Shown: positions 7,630 through 15,958 of the stretch, piece after piece
Layout: each line of letters begins with the position of its first letter
Numbering within the stretch: position 1 is the first letter of the stretch
Assembly: GCA_023395555.1 (NCBI GenBank)
Contig: JAEWYQ010000078.1
Span: 1 to 52,142, forward strand
DNA from: Bacillota bacterium
GTDB lineage: Bacteria; Bacillota; Clostridia; Lachnospirales; Lachnospiraceae
Direction: 5' to 3'
Length of the DNA stretch: 52,142 bases
The notes under the pieces: generated by a model
Told to the model about the DNA's origin: nothing
Seen by the model: the letters and a program-made list of their open reading frames with translations, nothing else
The model's database searches: none
Position numbers and translations under genes: made by a program

Positions 7630-10131
7630 CTATTTATTCCCCAGAAGTCTTTTTACCAGCCCTACTGCCGACTGTGCATCTTCGGAATATCCGTCCGCTC
7701 CAATCTCCTGCGCATAGCTGCCGGTGATTACCGCACCCCCGATAATGACCTTTACAGAGAGTCCTTGCTCTCTCACCTGCTCCACTACCCGCCGCATCTC
7801 AACCATGGTAGTCGTCATTAAGGCAGAAAGGGCAATAATATCCGCTTTTTCCTCCTTTGCTGTCTGAATGATCTTCTCTGTCGGCACGTCCTTTCCCAGA
7901 TCAATCACACGATAGCCGTAATTCTTCAGCATCAGGGCTACCAGGTTCTTGCCGATGTCATGAATGTCTCCTGCCACGGTGGCAATTACAATGGTTCCCT
8001 TAGGCTCCTCGCCGGCGTCCTTCTTCAGCATCGGTTCCAGATAGTCAATGGCAAGCTTCATGGCTTCCGCTCCGGCAATCAGCTGGGGAAGAAAATAGAC
8101 CTGCTTATCATACTTGTCTCCCACCTCACTGATGGCGGGAATCAATACTTCCTCAATCAGCTGCTCCGGCGTAGAGAAGGACAGCTCCTGCTCCACCAGG
8201 GCAACAATATTCTTGCGGTTTCCCTTTACCACCGCCTGAAATACAGCCTGCCGGTTGTCTGTTCCGGATAATGCTTCCGCCTGGTCAATTCTTTCTCCCG
8301 TTTCTGCTTTCGGCTCTGCTCCGCCCTTGTCCTGCCCCAAAGGCTTTCCTCCCGTTATGACTGACGGCCGGGAAGCTGCCCTGTCAATATATCGTTGGGG
8401 GGCATTCTCCACAGCACGCAGCAAATCTGCCGCCAGGGAAGTATTGACCAGCAGATCCTGGGAGGGATTTGCAATCGCCATGGTCAGACCGGCCTGTATT
8501 GCAAAGGCCAGGAAGGTGCTGTTAATAAACTGGCGCTCCGGCAATCCGAAGGAAATATTGGACAGTCCCACAATCGTGGCTATCCCCAGCTCCTCCTTAC
8601 AATACCGGATGGTCTCCAGCGTCTCCAGCGCCGCATTCTTATTGGCACCTACCGTAGTAACCAGCCCGTCCACGATGATGTCTTCTTTGGTCAGGCCGTG
8701 CTCATAGGCTCTCTCTAATATAGTCCGTATAATTCTTTTCTTATCCTCCATATCCTTCGGCAGCCCCTGATCCGAAAGGGGAAGCAGGATAAACATGGCG
8801 CCGTATTTTCTGGCAATGGGAATCAGCTTCTCAAACTTCTCCTTCTCCAGAGAAATGGAATTGATTAACGCCCTTCCCGGATAGATGCGCAGTGCTACCT
8901 CTATTACCTTTATATGGCTGGAATCGATACTCAGAGGGAGCTTCCCGCTGTCCAGTGCCTCCTGCATGACCCGGAGCATCACCTCCTGCTCATCAATGCC
9001 GTTCATCCCCACATTCACATCCAGTATAGCGGCTCCCAGCTCCGCCTGCTCAGCGGCCATCTGGGAGACAATATCCAGCTCACCCTCCCGCAGCTCCGCC
9101 TGAAGCGCCTTTTTACCGGTGGGATTAATCCTTTCCCCTACGATCAAAAAAGGGCCGTCCAGAGGAATTTCCACCGTACTCTTCTCCGTCGTTAAAGCCC
9201 GGACATGCACCTGCTTCGGCAGCTGTACCGGCCTGTCCTGGGCTTTCGCAGCAAGCAGCTCCATATGCCTGGGTGTGGTTCCGCAGCAGCCGCCCACAAT
9301 ATCAGCCCCTGCATCCATCAATAACTCCATCTGTCCGGCGAATTCCTCCGCATCCATGGGAAAGTGAGTCTCCCCATCCACCAGCTTCGGTATGCCTGCA
9401 TTGGGCTTTACCATAATGGGAACATTGGCATATTCCTTCATTTCACGCACGATACCCAGCATTTTATCCGGTCCGGTGGAGCAATTAATTCCAACAGCAT
9501 CCGCTCCCATGCTCTGCAGCACAATCACAGCAGTTCTGGGATCCGTTCCGTACAATGTCCTCTGATTTTCCTGAAAGGTCAGAGAGACAATAATCGGCAA
9601 ATCACATACTTCTTTCACGGCCAGAAGCGCGGCCCTGCATTCCTGCAGGCTCATCATGGTTTCCACCACCACCAGATCCACTCCGGCAGGAAGAATATAA
9701 GACAGCTGCTCCTTATATATCTGAACCAGCTCTTCAAAGGGCAGCTCCCCTACCGGATACACCATCTCTCCTGTCATAGTAATGTCCGCGGCAATATATA
9801 CCTTACGGGTGCTTTTGCTCTCCCTGCGGTACTCTTCTACCGCCCTCCTGGATATTTCGACCAGCTCCCGGTTAATCCCGCCAATCCGGTCTGCCAGCCC
9901 ATACTCCTTCAGCTTGATCCGGTTGGCGGTGAAGGTTGGAGCAAATATAATATCGGAACCGGCCTCCAGGAACTCTCTCTGGAGACCGGTAACAATCTGA
10001 GGGTTCTCCAGCATCCATATCTCCGGAGATACCCCGGCGGGCATTCCCCGTTTCTGCAGATTACTGCCGGTTGCACCGTCCACAATTGTAATTTTTGACT
10101 CTGTTAATTGGATAAATTCCTGTCTCGTCAT
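7630..10131 (-). CDS. metH: Cobalamin-dependent methionine synthase (Hcy, pterin and B12 modules)
   Basis: Transfers a methyl group from methyltetrahydrofolate via cobalamin to homocysteine. Domains in order: homocysteine-binding barrel (residues ~1-300, with the zinc ligands in GGCCGTTPRHM), pterin-binding barrel (starting GERINPTGKK near 330), a B12 cap helix region, and the cobalamin Rossmann domain with the GDIHDIGKN motif that supplies the axial histidine. At 833 residues it lacks the C-terminal AdoMet reactivation domain of the E. coli enzyme; clostridia usually use a separate activator. A ~45-residue polar linker sits between the pterin and cap regions. The ATG at 10131 is preferred to a TTG eight codons upstream. 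No B12 riboswitch was found in the short leader. Confidence 0.95.
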   Translation of the reverse strand: MTRQEFIQLTESKITIVDGATGSNLQKRGMPAGVSPEIWMLENPQIVTGLQREFLEAGSDIIFAPTFTANRIKLKEYGLADRIGGINRELVEISRRAVEEYRRESKSTRKVYIAADITMTGEMVYPVGELPFEELVQIYKEQLSYILPAGVDLVVVETMMSLQECRAALLAVKEVCDLPIIVSLTFQENQRTLYGTDPRTAVIVLQSMGADAVGINCSTGPDKMLGIVREMKEYANVPIMVKPNAGIPKLVDGETHFPMDAEEFAGQMELLMDAGADIVGGCCGTTPRHMELLAAKAQDRPVQLPKQVHVRALTTEKSTVEIPLDGPFLIVGERINPTGKKALQAELREGELDIVSQMAAEQAELGAAILDVNVGMNGIDEQEVMLRVMQEALDSGKLPLSIDSSHIKVIEVALRIYPGRALINSISLEKEKFEKLIPIARKYGAMFILLPLSDQGLPKDMEDKKRIIRTILERAYEHGLTKEDIIVDGLVTTVGANKNAALETLETIRYCKEELGIATIVGLSNISFGLPERQFINSTFLAFAIQAGLTMAIANPSQDLLVNTSLAADLLRAVENAPQRYIDRAASRPSVITGGKPLGQDKGGAEPKAETGERIDQAEALSGTDNRQAVFQAVVKGNRKNIVALVEQELSFSTPEQLIEEVLIPAISEVGDKYDKQVYFLPQLIAGAEAMKLAIDYLEPMLKKDAGEEPKGTIVIATVAGDIHDIGKNLVALMLKNYGYRVIDLGKDVPTEKIIQTAKEEKADIIALSALMTTTMVEMRRVVEQVREQGLSVKVIIGGAVITGSYAQEIGADGYSEDAQSAVGLVKRLLGNK

Positions 10132-10176
10132 AGCTCCATTCCAACCTTTCTGCAATAACTGGTATAATTTTCACTT

Positions 10177-10205
10177 ATTATAAATCATTCTCCACTCCAT
10201 CTCAA
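10177..10205 (-). promoter_or_regulatory. metH promoter
   Basis: The -35 TTGAGA (10200-10205) and the perfect -10 TATAAT (10177-10182) are 17 bp apart. The resulting leader is ~40 nt, leaving no room for a cobalamin or SAM riboswitch. Confidence 0.8.
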
Positions 10206-10248
10206 GCATTTTAATCAGCATTTTCCCTTTCCCTCTTTGGGGGAAGTG

Positions 10249-10257
10249 TGATACAAT
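10249..10257 (+). promoter_or_regulatory. Extended -10 promoter of the DUF2752 gene
   Basis: TG at 10249-10250, one base, then TACAAT at 10252-10257 form an extended -10 element. It overlaps an upstream in-frame ATG, which argues for translation from the next ATG at 10292. Confidence 0.5.
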
Positions 10258-10291
10258 GAAAAAACAAATATTATTTCTAAGGAAAAGTTAT

Positions 10292-10684
10292 ATGAAAAAA
10301 ATAACCCGCAATCAAATTCTAACCTTTATATTCCCCCTCACAGGACTTTTTATCTTCCTGATGAAGGATACCATTCTCGCCATTGTTCCCTTCCTGCCTG
10401 CCTGCTCTCTCTACAGCCGGTTTCATCTTCTGTGTCCCGCCTGCGGCAATACCAGAAGCGTAGCGGCTCTCCTGCACGGGGATATTGCAGAAGCGCTGCA
10501 CTATAATCCCGTACCGGCCTTGCTGGCTCTCCTCATCCTTCTTGCCTATATCGAATTCGCAGCCCACAGCTTCGGCAGAAATCTCCGGATTCTTCCTCGC
10601 AGTCTGAGCTTCTATCTGGTGCTGATTGCCCTCCTGGTCGTCTATTTTATCGCCCGCAACCTCTACCCGCCCCTGGCTCCTTAG
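10292..10684 (+). CDS. DUF2752 small membrane protein
   Basis: About 130 residues with three predicted membrane segments. The hallmark CPACGNTRS (around residue 47) is the CPxCGxTR signature of DUF2752, a family of unknown function often near TM2 or DUF4190 proteins. That fits here, since a DUF4190 gene follows convergently. The start at 10292 has AAGGA eight bases upstream; an ATG at 10256 is in frame but overlaps the -10 promoter element. The paired cysteines could bind metal or form a redox pair, but neither is shown. Confidence 0.85.
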   Translation: MKKITRNQILTFIFPLTGLFIFLMKDTILAIVPFLPACSLYSRFHLLCPACGNTRSVAALLHGDIAEALHYNPVPALLALLILLAYIEFAAHSFGRNLRILPRSLSFYLVLIALLVVYFIARNLYPPLAP

Positions 10685-10769
10685 CCCGGAGGAAGCGCTG
10701 CCGCCCCGTTTACCGCCCCGTACCATAATCCTGCCTCATAGGGATAAGGCATAAGGCCGATTCAATAAA

Positions 10770-10845
10770 GGTGCCGCCGCAAGGCTGTACAAAAATGAAC
10801 TCCATAGGATGGAGTCCATTCCCGATTCAGCTGTGCAACGGCACC
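10770..10845. other. Structured element between convergent genes
   Basis: Outer 17-base arms (10770-10786 and 10829-10845) begin and end with GGTGCCG/CGGCACC and pair with a few mismatches. An inner hairpin pairs 10797-10805 with 10809-10817 (8 of 9). It lies between the convergent DUF2752 and DUF4190 genes. It may be a two-way terminator or a small mobile repeat; there is no T run directly after it. The rest of 10685-10913 shows nothing else. Confidence 0.5.
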
Positions 10846-10913
10846 CTGATATTCAGAGATATCTGTTCTGCCCGGCTTCGGATAAAGAAAACCGGCAATT
10901 CCTTTCAAAACCT

Positions 10914-11621
10914 CTAATTATATATCTGCAATTCATTATAAATCTCATCATAAATATTTGAAAACTCCGAACTGGTAAACATGAAGACGGTAAGAATAGC
11001 CATTACAATCGCTACCAGGATGCCAATGCTGGCCAAAACAATACCGGCAATCGCCATGGATCTTCCGCCCCTCTTGTTCTTTATCACCAGGATGCCCAAT
11101 ACCAGGCCCGCAATGGATAAAGGAAGTGCAAGGTACCATAAGCAACAGCTGAACAAAAGACTTAGGATGCCGCAGACCAAAGATCCGATTGCCATACCGT
11201 TATCCTGAGGCTTCATCTGCGGCCCCTGCTGATACGAGTAGTTCTGGTAGGGATTCCCCTGGTACGGATTGTTCTGATACTGGTTATTCTGGTATTGCCC
11301 GTTCTGATACGGGTTATTCTGAGGCTGGTTATCCTGGTATTGCCCGCTCTGATATGGATTATTCGGCTGGTTACCCGGCTGCCCATTGGAATATGGATTG
11401 TTCTGTTGTGAATTGTTCTGGTAAGGATTGTCCTGAGACGGAGCACTCTGATAGGGATTGCCCGAATACGGATTGTTCTGATCCTGACCGCCCGGATTAT
11501 TCTGATACGGGCTTTGCTCTGATTGCTCATTTACTCCTGTCTGTCCGTTCTCCGGCAGCTTCGGATCCGATGAATTCGGTTGATTATTGCTATTCTCAAA
11601 CGGATTATTATAGTCTCCCAT
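10914..11621 (-). CDS. DUF4190 membrane protein with a long Asn/Gln/Tyr/Pro-rich tail
   Basis: A 235-residue protein in two parts. Residues ~1-140 are low complexity, built from imperfect repeats of NNPYQNGQYQ type with almost no hydrophobic residues other than Tyr. Residues ~143-215 hold the DUF4190 domain: two transmembrane helices starting MAIGSLVCGILSLLF and SMAIAGIVLASIG, separated by a short basic loop. The C-terminus ends with a short acidic, Tyr-rich stretch. Gly-Pro-Tyr/Asn-Gln tails are common on such TM2/DUF4190 proteins; the function is unknown. The tail probably lies in the cytoplasm and could self-associate. Confidence 0.82.
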   Translation of the reverse strand: MGDYNNPFENSNNQPNSSDPKLPENGQTGVNEQSEQSPYQNNPGGQDQNNPYSGNPYQSAPSQDNPYQNNSQQNNPYSNGQPGNQPNNPYQSGQYQDNQPQNNPYQNGQYQNNQYQNNPYQGNPYQNYSYQQGPQMKPQDNGMAIGSLVCGILSLLFSCCLWYLALPLSIAGLVLGILVIKNKRGGRSMAIAGIVLASIGILVAIVMAILTVFMFTSSEFSNIYDEIYNELQIYN

Positions 11622-11719
11622 TCCTGTTCCCCTTTTCTAAAGATACATATATGTTAAAATCATCCTATCACACATTTATTTTTCTTTCAACTCTTTTATT
11701 AAAAGATTTAAAACCAGAT

Positions 11720-12280
11720 TTAAAACATGTCATCCAGCTTCCTCTTATAGACCTCATAATCCCATCTGGTCTCCTCATCCAGCTTGCTGTAATCATCCTC
11801 TGTGTCCCGCAGGGAATACTCATCCCTAAGCCTGGACTGCATCGGTCTGATATTTCCAGAACGGACACTTCTGGAATACCGCTCCAGGCAGGTATTCTTA
11901 AGATAGTCCAGATCTCCGAAGCATACTTCTTCATACTGCCTTCTCATAAATTCAAGTAATTCCTTATCGGTCAGCTCATCCTGGGTTTCGTTCTTTGCCA
12001 AATAAAAAATCTCCTGCAGTTCCCATAATGTTTCGGCATAATTATCCTGATTGATGAATTGGGAATCGCAGAAACAATCAATCAGTTTAGGCAAAATTCC
12101 TTCCCCAAACTCCACCCTCTGATTCTCAATCAGCGAAGCCTTACGGCTAACCGCCAGACCCGCCGCTTCTTCCTGGGAAAGCACCAATCCAAACCTCTCT
12201 GTTATCCTGTTGCATTCCAATATCCGTTCCAGTTCCTGCTGCTGATGGGCTATCCGCATTAATTCATACATATCATCCAT
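11720..12280 (-). CDS. DUF6323-like hypothetical protein
   Basis: A 186-residue soluble, mostly helical and acidic protein. The start (MDDMYELMRIAHQQQELERILECN) and the segment FGLVLSQEEAAGLA match clostridial proteins I recall as DUF6323, a family of unknown function. No catalytic motif was recognised. It stands alone here: the gene upstream is hsp20, separated by a strong terminator, and the downstream neighbour is the DUF4190 gene. The family assignment is from memory of the sequence pattern. Confidence 0.6.
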   Translation of the reverse strand: MDDMYELMRIAHQQQELERILECNRITERFGLVLSQEEAAGLAVSRKASLIENQRVEFGEGILPKLIDCFCDSQFINQDNYAETLWELQEIFYLAKNETQDELTDKELLEFMRRQYEEVCFGDLDYLKNTCLERYSRSVRSGNIRPMQSRLRDEYSLRDTEDDYSKLDEETRWDYEVYKRKLDDMF

Positions 12281-12457
12281 ATTTATGATCCATTCCTTTC
12301 ATTCCGAACAAGATTTTGCAGGAAATCTTCTTTCTTCTCCCCTGACAATTTATAAAGTTACAGTTCACAGCTGACTTTATATATCTTACACTTTTACCCT
12401 TTTTATTACAAGTCTGGTAAATCACCGGACTTTATGCTATAATAAAAATATGGACAG

Positions 12458-12520
12458 GAAAGTAAAAAAAGATCCGCTTGGCAACCCTGCAGGCTGCCAA
12501 ACGGATCCTTTTTTACTTTC
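12458..12520. terminator. Bidirectional terminator after hsp20
   Basis: A long hairpin whose outer arms pair an A tract with a T tract (GAAAGTAAAAAA with TTTTTTACTTTC). The inner stems GATCCG/CGGATC and TTGGCA/TGCCAA follow, with an 11-base loop. It can end transcription in both directions and sits 12 bp beyond the hsp20 stop. Confidence 0.85.
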
Positions 12521-12531
12521 TAAACAAGAAC

Positions 12532-12945
12532 TTATTTAACTTCAATGCGTTTCGGTTCCTCTAAGACTGCCTGTTCCTTCGGAAGCGTAATTTCTAAAAC
12601 TCCGTTATTATAAGCAGCCTGGATGCTCTCCTTGCGGATGCCCGGGATGTGGAAGCTTCTGCAATAGGAACGGTAGCGCCTTTCCTGTCTGACATAATTA
12701 TGCTTCTCTTCCTTCTTCTCTTCGCTGTGGTCAGCCGATATCGTCAATGTCTCTTTGTCGAGATCAATCTTGATCTCCTCCTTACTGAAACCCGGTAATT
12801 CGGCTTGCAGCAAATAATTGTCTCCCTTGTCGATTACATCCGTGTTGAAATTGTCGAACTGATTGAAGCCGTTTCCAAAGAAGTCATGAAATACTCTGTC
12901 AAAAAATAAAGGTCCGGTGGATTCAAATACTGCTGGTCTTAACAT
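12532..12945 (-). CDS. Small heat-shock protein, Hsp20/alpha-crystallin family
   Basis: A 137-residue ATP-independent holdase chaperone. The alpha-crystallin domain spans residues ~35-130, with the ELPGFSKEEIKIDL stretch and the C-terminal GVLEITLPK signature; the C-terminal tail VEEPKRIEV-like end is typical. The N-terminal arm (LFDRVFHDFFG) is Phe-rich as in this family. The ATG at 12945 is chosen because GGAGG lies ten bases upstream; a GTG three codons earlier is too close to that site. It has its own promoter and terminator, so it is monocistronic. No CIRCE element was seen. Confidence 0.95.
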   Translation of the reverse strand: MLRPAVFESTGPLFFDRVFHDFFGNGFNQFDNFNTDVIDKGDNYLLQAELPGFSKEEIKIDLDKETLTISADHSEEKKEEKHNYVRQERRYRSYCRSFHIPGIRKESIQAAYNNGVLEITLPKEQAVLEEPKRIEVK

Positions 12946-13053
12946 AATAATCACTCCTCCTGATATATTATTGTTTTATGTTACTTGATACCGGTTATTT
13001 CCGGCAAGTGATAACATTCTGTTCAACAGATTTATTATCTACTTGCAATATAT

Positions 13054-13082
13054 GTTATACATCACATATAACAAATAATCAA
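13054..13082 (-). promoter_or_regulatory. Likely hsp20 promoter
   Basis: The -35 TTGATT (13077-13082) and -10 TATAAC (13054-13059) are 17 bp apart. An imperfect inverted repeat (12980-13015) lies in the leader but does not cover the ribosome site. The rest of the 12946-13365 gap holds only a small GC-rich inverted repeat near 13214-13240. Confidence 0.55.
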
Positions 13083-13365
13083 TATATAATATATAAATTA
13101 TTTCTAAAAAATTTATTAAGTCAGATGCTTCCCGAAAAATTCTTTCTGCCATAGCAAGGATACATATTATTTCGTTGATTGGAAATGCTATAGAGTATAC
13201 GGACAGAGCAACAGATGCCGGAAAATCATTCCCGGCACAGCAAAAAAAGACATCCTATCTGCTTCGCATCCTTCACGGGCATGCTGCCCACGGAAATATC
13301 GAAACAACTATCATGTCCTGTCCGTTTGTAGCTCCATCAAAATCTAATGAATACAGGTGATCATT

Positions 13366-13518
13366 ATGTCCTATGTAGCTCCGGAAATCCGCAATAAGTT
13401 TGAGACCTTATCTACGGATTTAAAGAATACCATTCTTGAAAGAAATGTTGAGCTTTATACCATCCATGACCTTATCAATGTCCTGGATGCCATTGTGAAA
13501 GAGGCGGAGGAAGAGTAA
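13366..13518 (+). CDS. Small 50-residue protein of unknown function
   Basis: An open frame starting MSYVAPEIRNKFETL and ending in an acidic EAEEE tail, preceded by AGGTGAT eight bases upstream. It is probably two amphipathic helices (NVELYTIHDLINVLDAIV is one of them). I recall similar short proteins in Lachnospiraceae genomes, with no known role. It is convergent with the GGDEF-EAL gene, whose stop is 12 bp away. It could be missed by annotation because of its size. Confidence 0.6.
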   Translation: MSYVAPEIRNKFETLSTDLKNTILERNVELYTIHDLINVLDAIVKEAEEE

Positions 13519-13529
13519 TTCTCCCTACC

Positions 13530-15554
13530 TTATATTTCAAATGTAAAACCGTTCTTCAGCAACTCATGTATCTTTTCCTCAGGGGCAGGTCTGCTTAACA
13601 GGTAGCCCTGCCCTGAACCACAATTATGCTTTCTTAAGAATTCCAGCTGCTCCCTCGTCTCAATTCCTTCCGCAACCACCTCAAACCCCAGATCCTGGGC
13701 CAGGGTCAGAACATTCTTAATTAAAAGAGTATCCACCCGGTTCTCTATAATGGTTTCAATGAAGCTTCTATCCAGCTTGATAATATTGATGGGAAACTTC
13801 TTAAGATAATTCAGCGAGGAATACCCGGTTCCGAAATCGTCCAGCGCCACACGGATTCCCAGCGCCTTCAAACGGTTCAGATGGCGAATCACAATATCCA
13901 CATCCGATATATTGGCAGTCTCTGTAATCTCAATCACGATCCGGCTAAAATCCACCTCCGCACCTGCTATGATCTGCTCCATTTCATTAAAATTAACGGA
14001 GCTGGTCAGGGTCTTGCCTGACAGATTAATGGACATATCAATATCTGCAAATCCCATCTGCTCCATTCTCTTCTTCTGCTTCAGAGCCTCGGCCATAATC
14101 CAGCGCTCCAGCATATAAATCTGGCCGGAATACTCTGCCATGGGAATAAACTCCGCCGGAGAGATAAAGCCATCGGTGGGATGAAGCCATCGAACCAGCG
14201 CCTCTACTCCGGTGATTTTACCGGATTGCAGGTTCATCTGCGGCTGATAATATAATATGAATTGCTCTCCTTCGATCCCATATTGAAGATCATTCAGCAT
14301 CTGCATATGCCGGAAATTTTCATCCTTGATCTTCTCTTCGTAAAAGAGAATCCGGTTCTTGCCCTCTCTCTTCGCTTCATACATTGCAATATCCGCATTT
14401 TTCATCAGCATGGTGGAATCCCTGCCATCCTGGGGATAGCACACCGCACCGATGCTCATAGAAATATAGAACTGATAATTCCGAATAGTCCAGGTTTTAC
14501 TGACCCGTTCCCGAAGTTTTTCGATTTCTTCCAGCAGTTTCTCCCTGGTTATTGCGGGAAACAGAATTGCGAATTCATCCCCTCCAAGCCTGGCGGCGCA
14601 GTTTGGCTCCGCCACCTCGGCAATCAGGCAATCAGCAAAATAGGCCAAAAAGAGATCACCGATCTGATGCCCCATGGAATCATTAATGGCCTTAAAATTA
14701 TCAATATCAATATAAGCAATCATGAAGCTGCCTTTATTCTCATTCAAATACCGGTTGATCTCATTTTCAAACATGGTCCGGTTTGCAAGCCCCGTCAAAG
14801 AATCATAGAAAGCAAGGTGTTTCACCTTCTCTTCATAACGCTTGCGCTCATTAATGTCCGCGCCAAAGGACACAAAGTAAGTCTGCTCCGGATCCGTGGG
14901 AGATTGCAGCAGGCTGCTGTTCCAAAGAGCATTAATGATATCCCCATTCCTGGTTATGATGGGGCACTCGAAATTACAGCTCCGCCTTCTGCTTCGGATA
15001 TTCTTAAAATTACGGAATAAAGCCTCCTGGTACTCTTTCGGAACCAGCCGGTCCACCCAGGCAGCTTCCTTCAAATCCCCGGCATGATAGCCGCACACTT
15101 GCCGGAAATAGGGATTCACACTGATCACTTTCTTCTCGTCATGGATAATGATAAAAATTGGAGCCTCCGAAATAATGCTGTCGTTTAATTTCTTCTGATA
15201 GATCAGCTGGGCTTCCGTTGTCATCAGCTCCTCATGGGCATGCTGTAATTTCTCATAGGCCGCGGCCGTCTTCACCAGTTCCTTTTTCAGCAGAACCAGT
15301 CCTCTGCGCACCAGAAGATAGACCATAAGGGTCGTAATAAAGATATAAAACCAGCCCTTATAGGTCTGATAATGCTTATACTGCTCCGCATCCGGAATAA
15401 TGTTCTCCAGAAACATATCCGACAGCAAAATCCACATTATCCCGAAGAATCCATAAATGATCGAAATTCTAACCGCTCCGTTGCGGCGCATAAATTCCCT
15501 TGCCCGATTTGCCGCCAACAGTACTCTCTTATGTATCTCGCTCTTTTTCTGCAT
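13530..15554 (-). CDS. Membrane PAS-GGDEF-EAL cyclic-di-GMP enzyme
   Basis: A 674-residue protein for cyclic-di-GMP turnover. Two transmembrane helices (residues ~30-50 and ~68-88) are followed by a coiled coil, a PAS domain (~128-235), a GGDEF domain with an intact LGGDEFAILF motif, and an EAL domain. The EAL domain keeps VEALVRW, DDFGTGYSSL, KLDRSFI and EGIET, so the phosphodiesterase looks active. The GGDEF domain lacks an RxxD inhibitory site just upstream, so it may make c-di-GMP or bind GTP to tune the EAL domain. It is monocistronic behind a perfect consensus promoter and has a ~130-nt leader. Confidence 0.95.
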   Translation of the reverse strand: MQKKSEIHKRVLLAANRAREFMRRNGAVRISIIYGFFGIMWILLSDMFLENIIPDAEQYKHYQTYKGWFYIFITTLMVYLLVRRGLVLLKKELVKTAAAYEKLQHAHEELMTTEAQLIYQKKLNDSIISEAPIFIIIHDEKKVISVNPYFRQVCGYHAGDLKEAAWVDRLVPKEYQEALFRNFKNIRSRRRSCNFECPIITRNGDIINALWNSSLLQSPTDPEQTYFVSFGADINERKRYEEKVKHLAFYDSLTGLANRTMFENEINRYLNENKGSFMIAYIDIDNFKAINDSMGHQIGDLFLAYFADCLIAEVAEPNCAARLGGDEFAILFPAITREKLLEEIEKLRERVSKTWTIRNYQFYISMSIGAVCYPQDGRDSTMLMKNADIAMYEAKREGKNRILFYEEKIKDENFRHMQMLNDLQYGIEGEQFILYYQPQMNLQSGKITGVEALVRWLHPTDGFISPAEFIPMAEYSGQIYMLERWIMAEALKQKKRMEQMGFADIDMSINLSGKTLTSSVNFNEMEQIIAGAEVDFSRIVIEITETANISDVDIVIRHLNRLKALGIRVALDDFGTGYSSLNYLKKFPINIIKLDRSFIETIIENRVDTLLIKNVLTLAQDLGFEVVAEGIETREQLEFLRKHNCGSGQGYLLSRPAPEEKIHELLKNGFTFEI

Positions 15555-15608
15555 AGTAAGCTTATCCTCAGCTTCCGCATTAAGACTGTATCAGCCAAAT
15601 TGTTAAAA

Positions 15609-15649
15609 TGCATCATTACAGCCGATTCCCAAATCGTATGCATGATGCA
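15609..15649 (-). other. Inverted repeat in the GGDEF-EAL leader
   Basis: TGCATCAT (15609-15616) and ATGATGCA (15642-15649) are exact reverse complements inside the long 5' leader of the GGDEF-EAL gene. It does not match the GEMM c-di-GMP riboswitch consensus as I know it. Confidence 0.35.
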
Positions 15650-15694
15650 GAATTTCATTAGTAGTATATTCCAGGCAACTCGTTTTATGGAAAT

Positions 15695-15723
15695 ATTATA
15701 TATTTTTCAGGTTATGCTGTCAA
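15695..15723 (-). promoter_or_regulatory. Perfect consensus promoter of the GGDEF-EAL gene
   Basis: TTGACA (15718-15723), a 17-bp spacer and TATAAT (15695-15700) match the sigma-A consensus exactly. Transcription should start near 15688, giving a ~130-nt leader. Confidence 0.85.
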
Positions 15724-15845
15724 GCAAATATCTGCTCCTGTCATCTGTTGTCATACCTTGCTTTTTCCTTCTTTTAAGGTTCCATCAGAGCCTGCTTCCG
15801 GAATACTCCTAAATGGATGTTCCTTCATCTCCTGTCTTTTTATTC

Positions 15846-15874
15846 TTGACATACACTCCAAAGATGTGTAAAAT
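15846..15874 (+). promoter_or_regulatory. Promoter of the zinc-site membrane protein gene
   Basis: TTGACA (15846-15851), a 17-bp spacer and TAAAAT (15869-15874). Transcription should begin near 15881, ~78 nt before the start codon. Confidence 0.8.
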
Positions 15875-15916
15875 AATTCTAAAAACCGGAATTTCGACAT
15901 GAAATTTACTTTTTTC

Positions 15917-15930
15917 TGCCGTATACGGCA
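15917..15930. promoter_or_regulatory. 14-bp perfect palindrome in the leader
   Basis: TGCCGTATACGGCA lies between the promoter at 15846-15874 and the start at 15959. It could be a dimeric repressor site acting as a roadblock. Confidence 0.4.
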
Positions 15931-15958
15931 AAATAAAAATGGGATGGGAGAAACCTTT

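Noticed and set aside
10132..10255. Cobalamin or SAM riboswitch upstream of metH
   Set aside because: The promoter leaves only ~40 nt of leader and no B12-box-like sequence is present.
12438..12520. Small plus-strand RNA from a TATAAT to the hsp20 terminator
   Set aside because: A TATAAT is present at 12438-12443, but no acceptable -35 box lies 16-18 bp upstream.
12980..13015. RNA thermometer for hsp20
   Set aside because: The hairpin lies upstream of the ribosome site and does not cover it, and no CIRCE element is present.
13175..13360. 61-residue ORF upstream of the small 50-residue gene
   Set aside because: No ribosome site and no recognisable homology.
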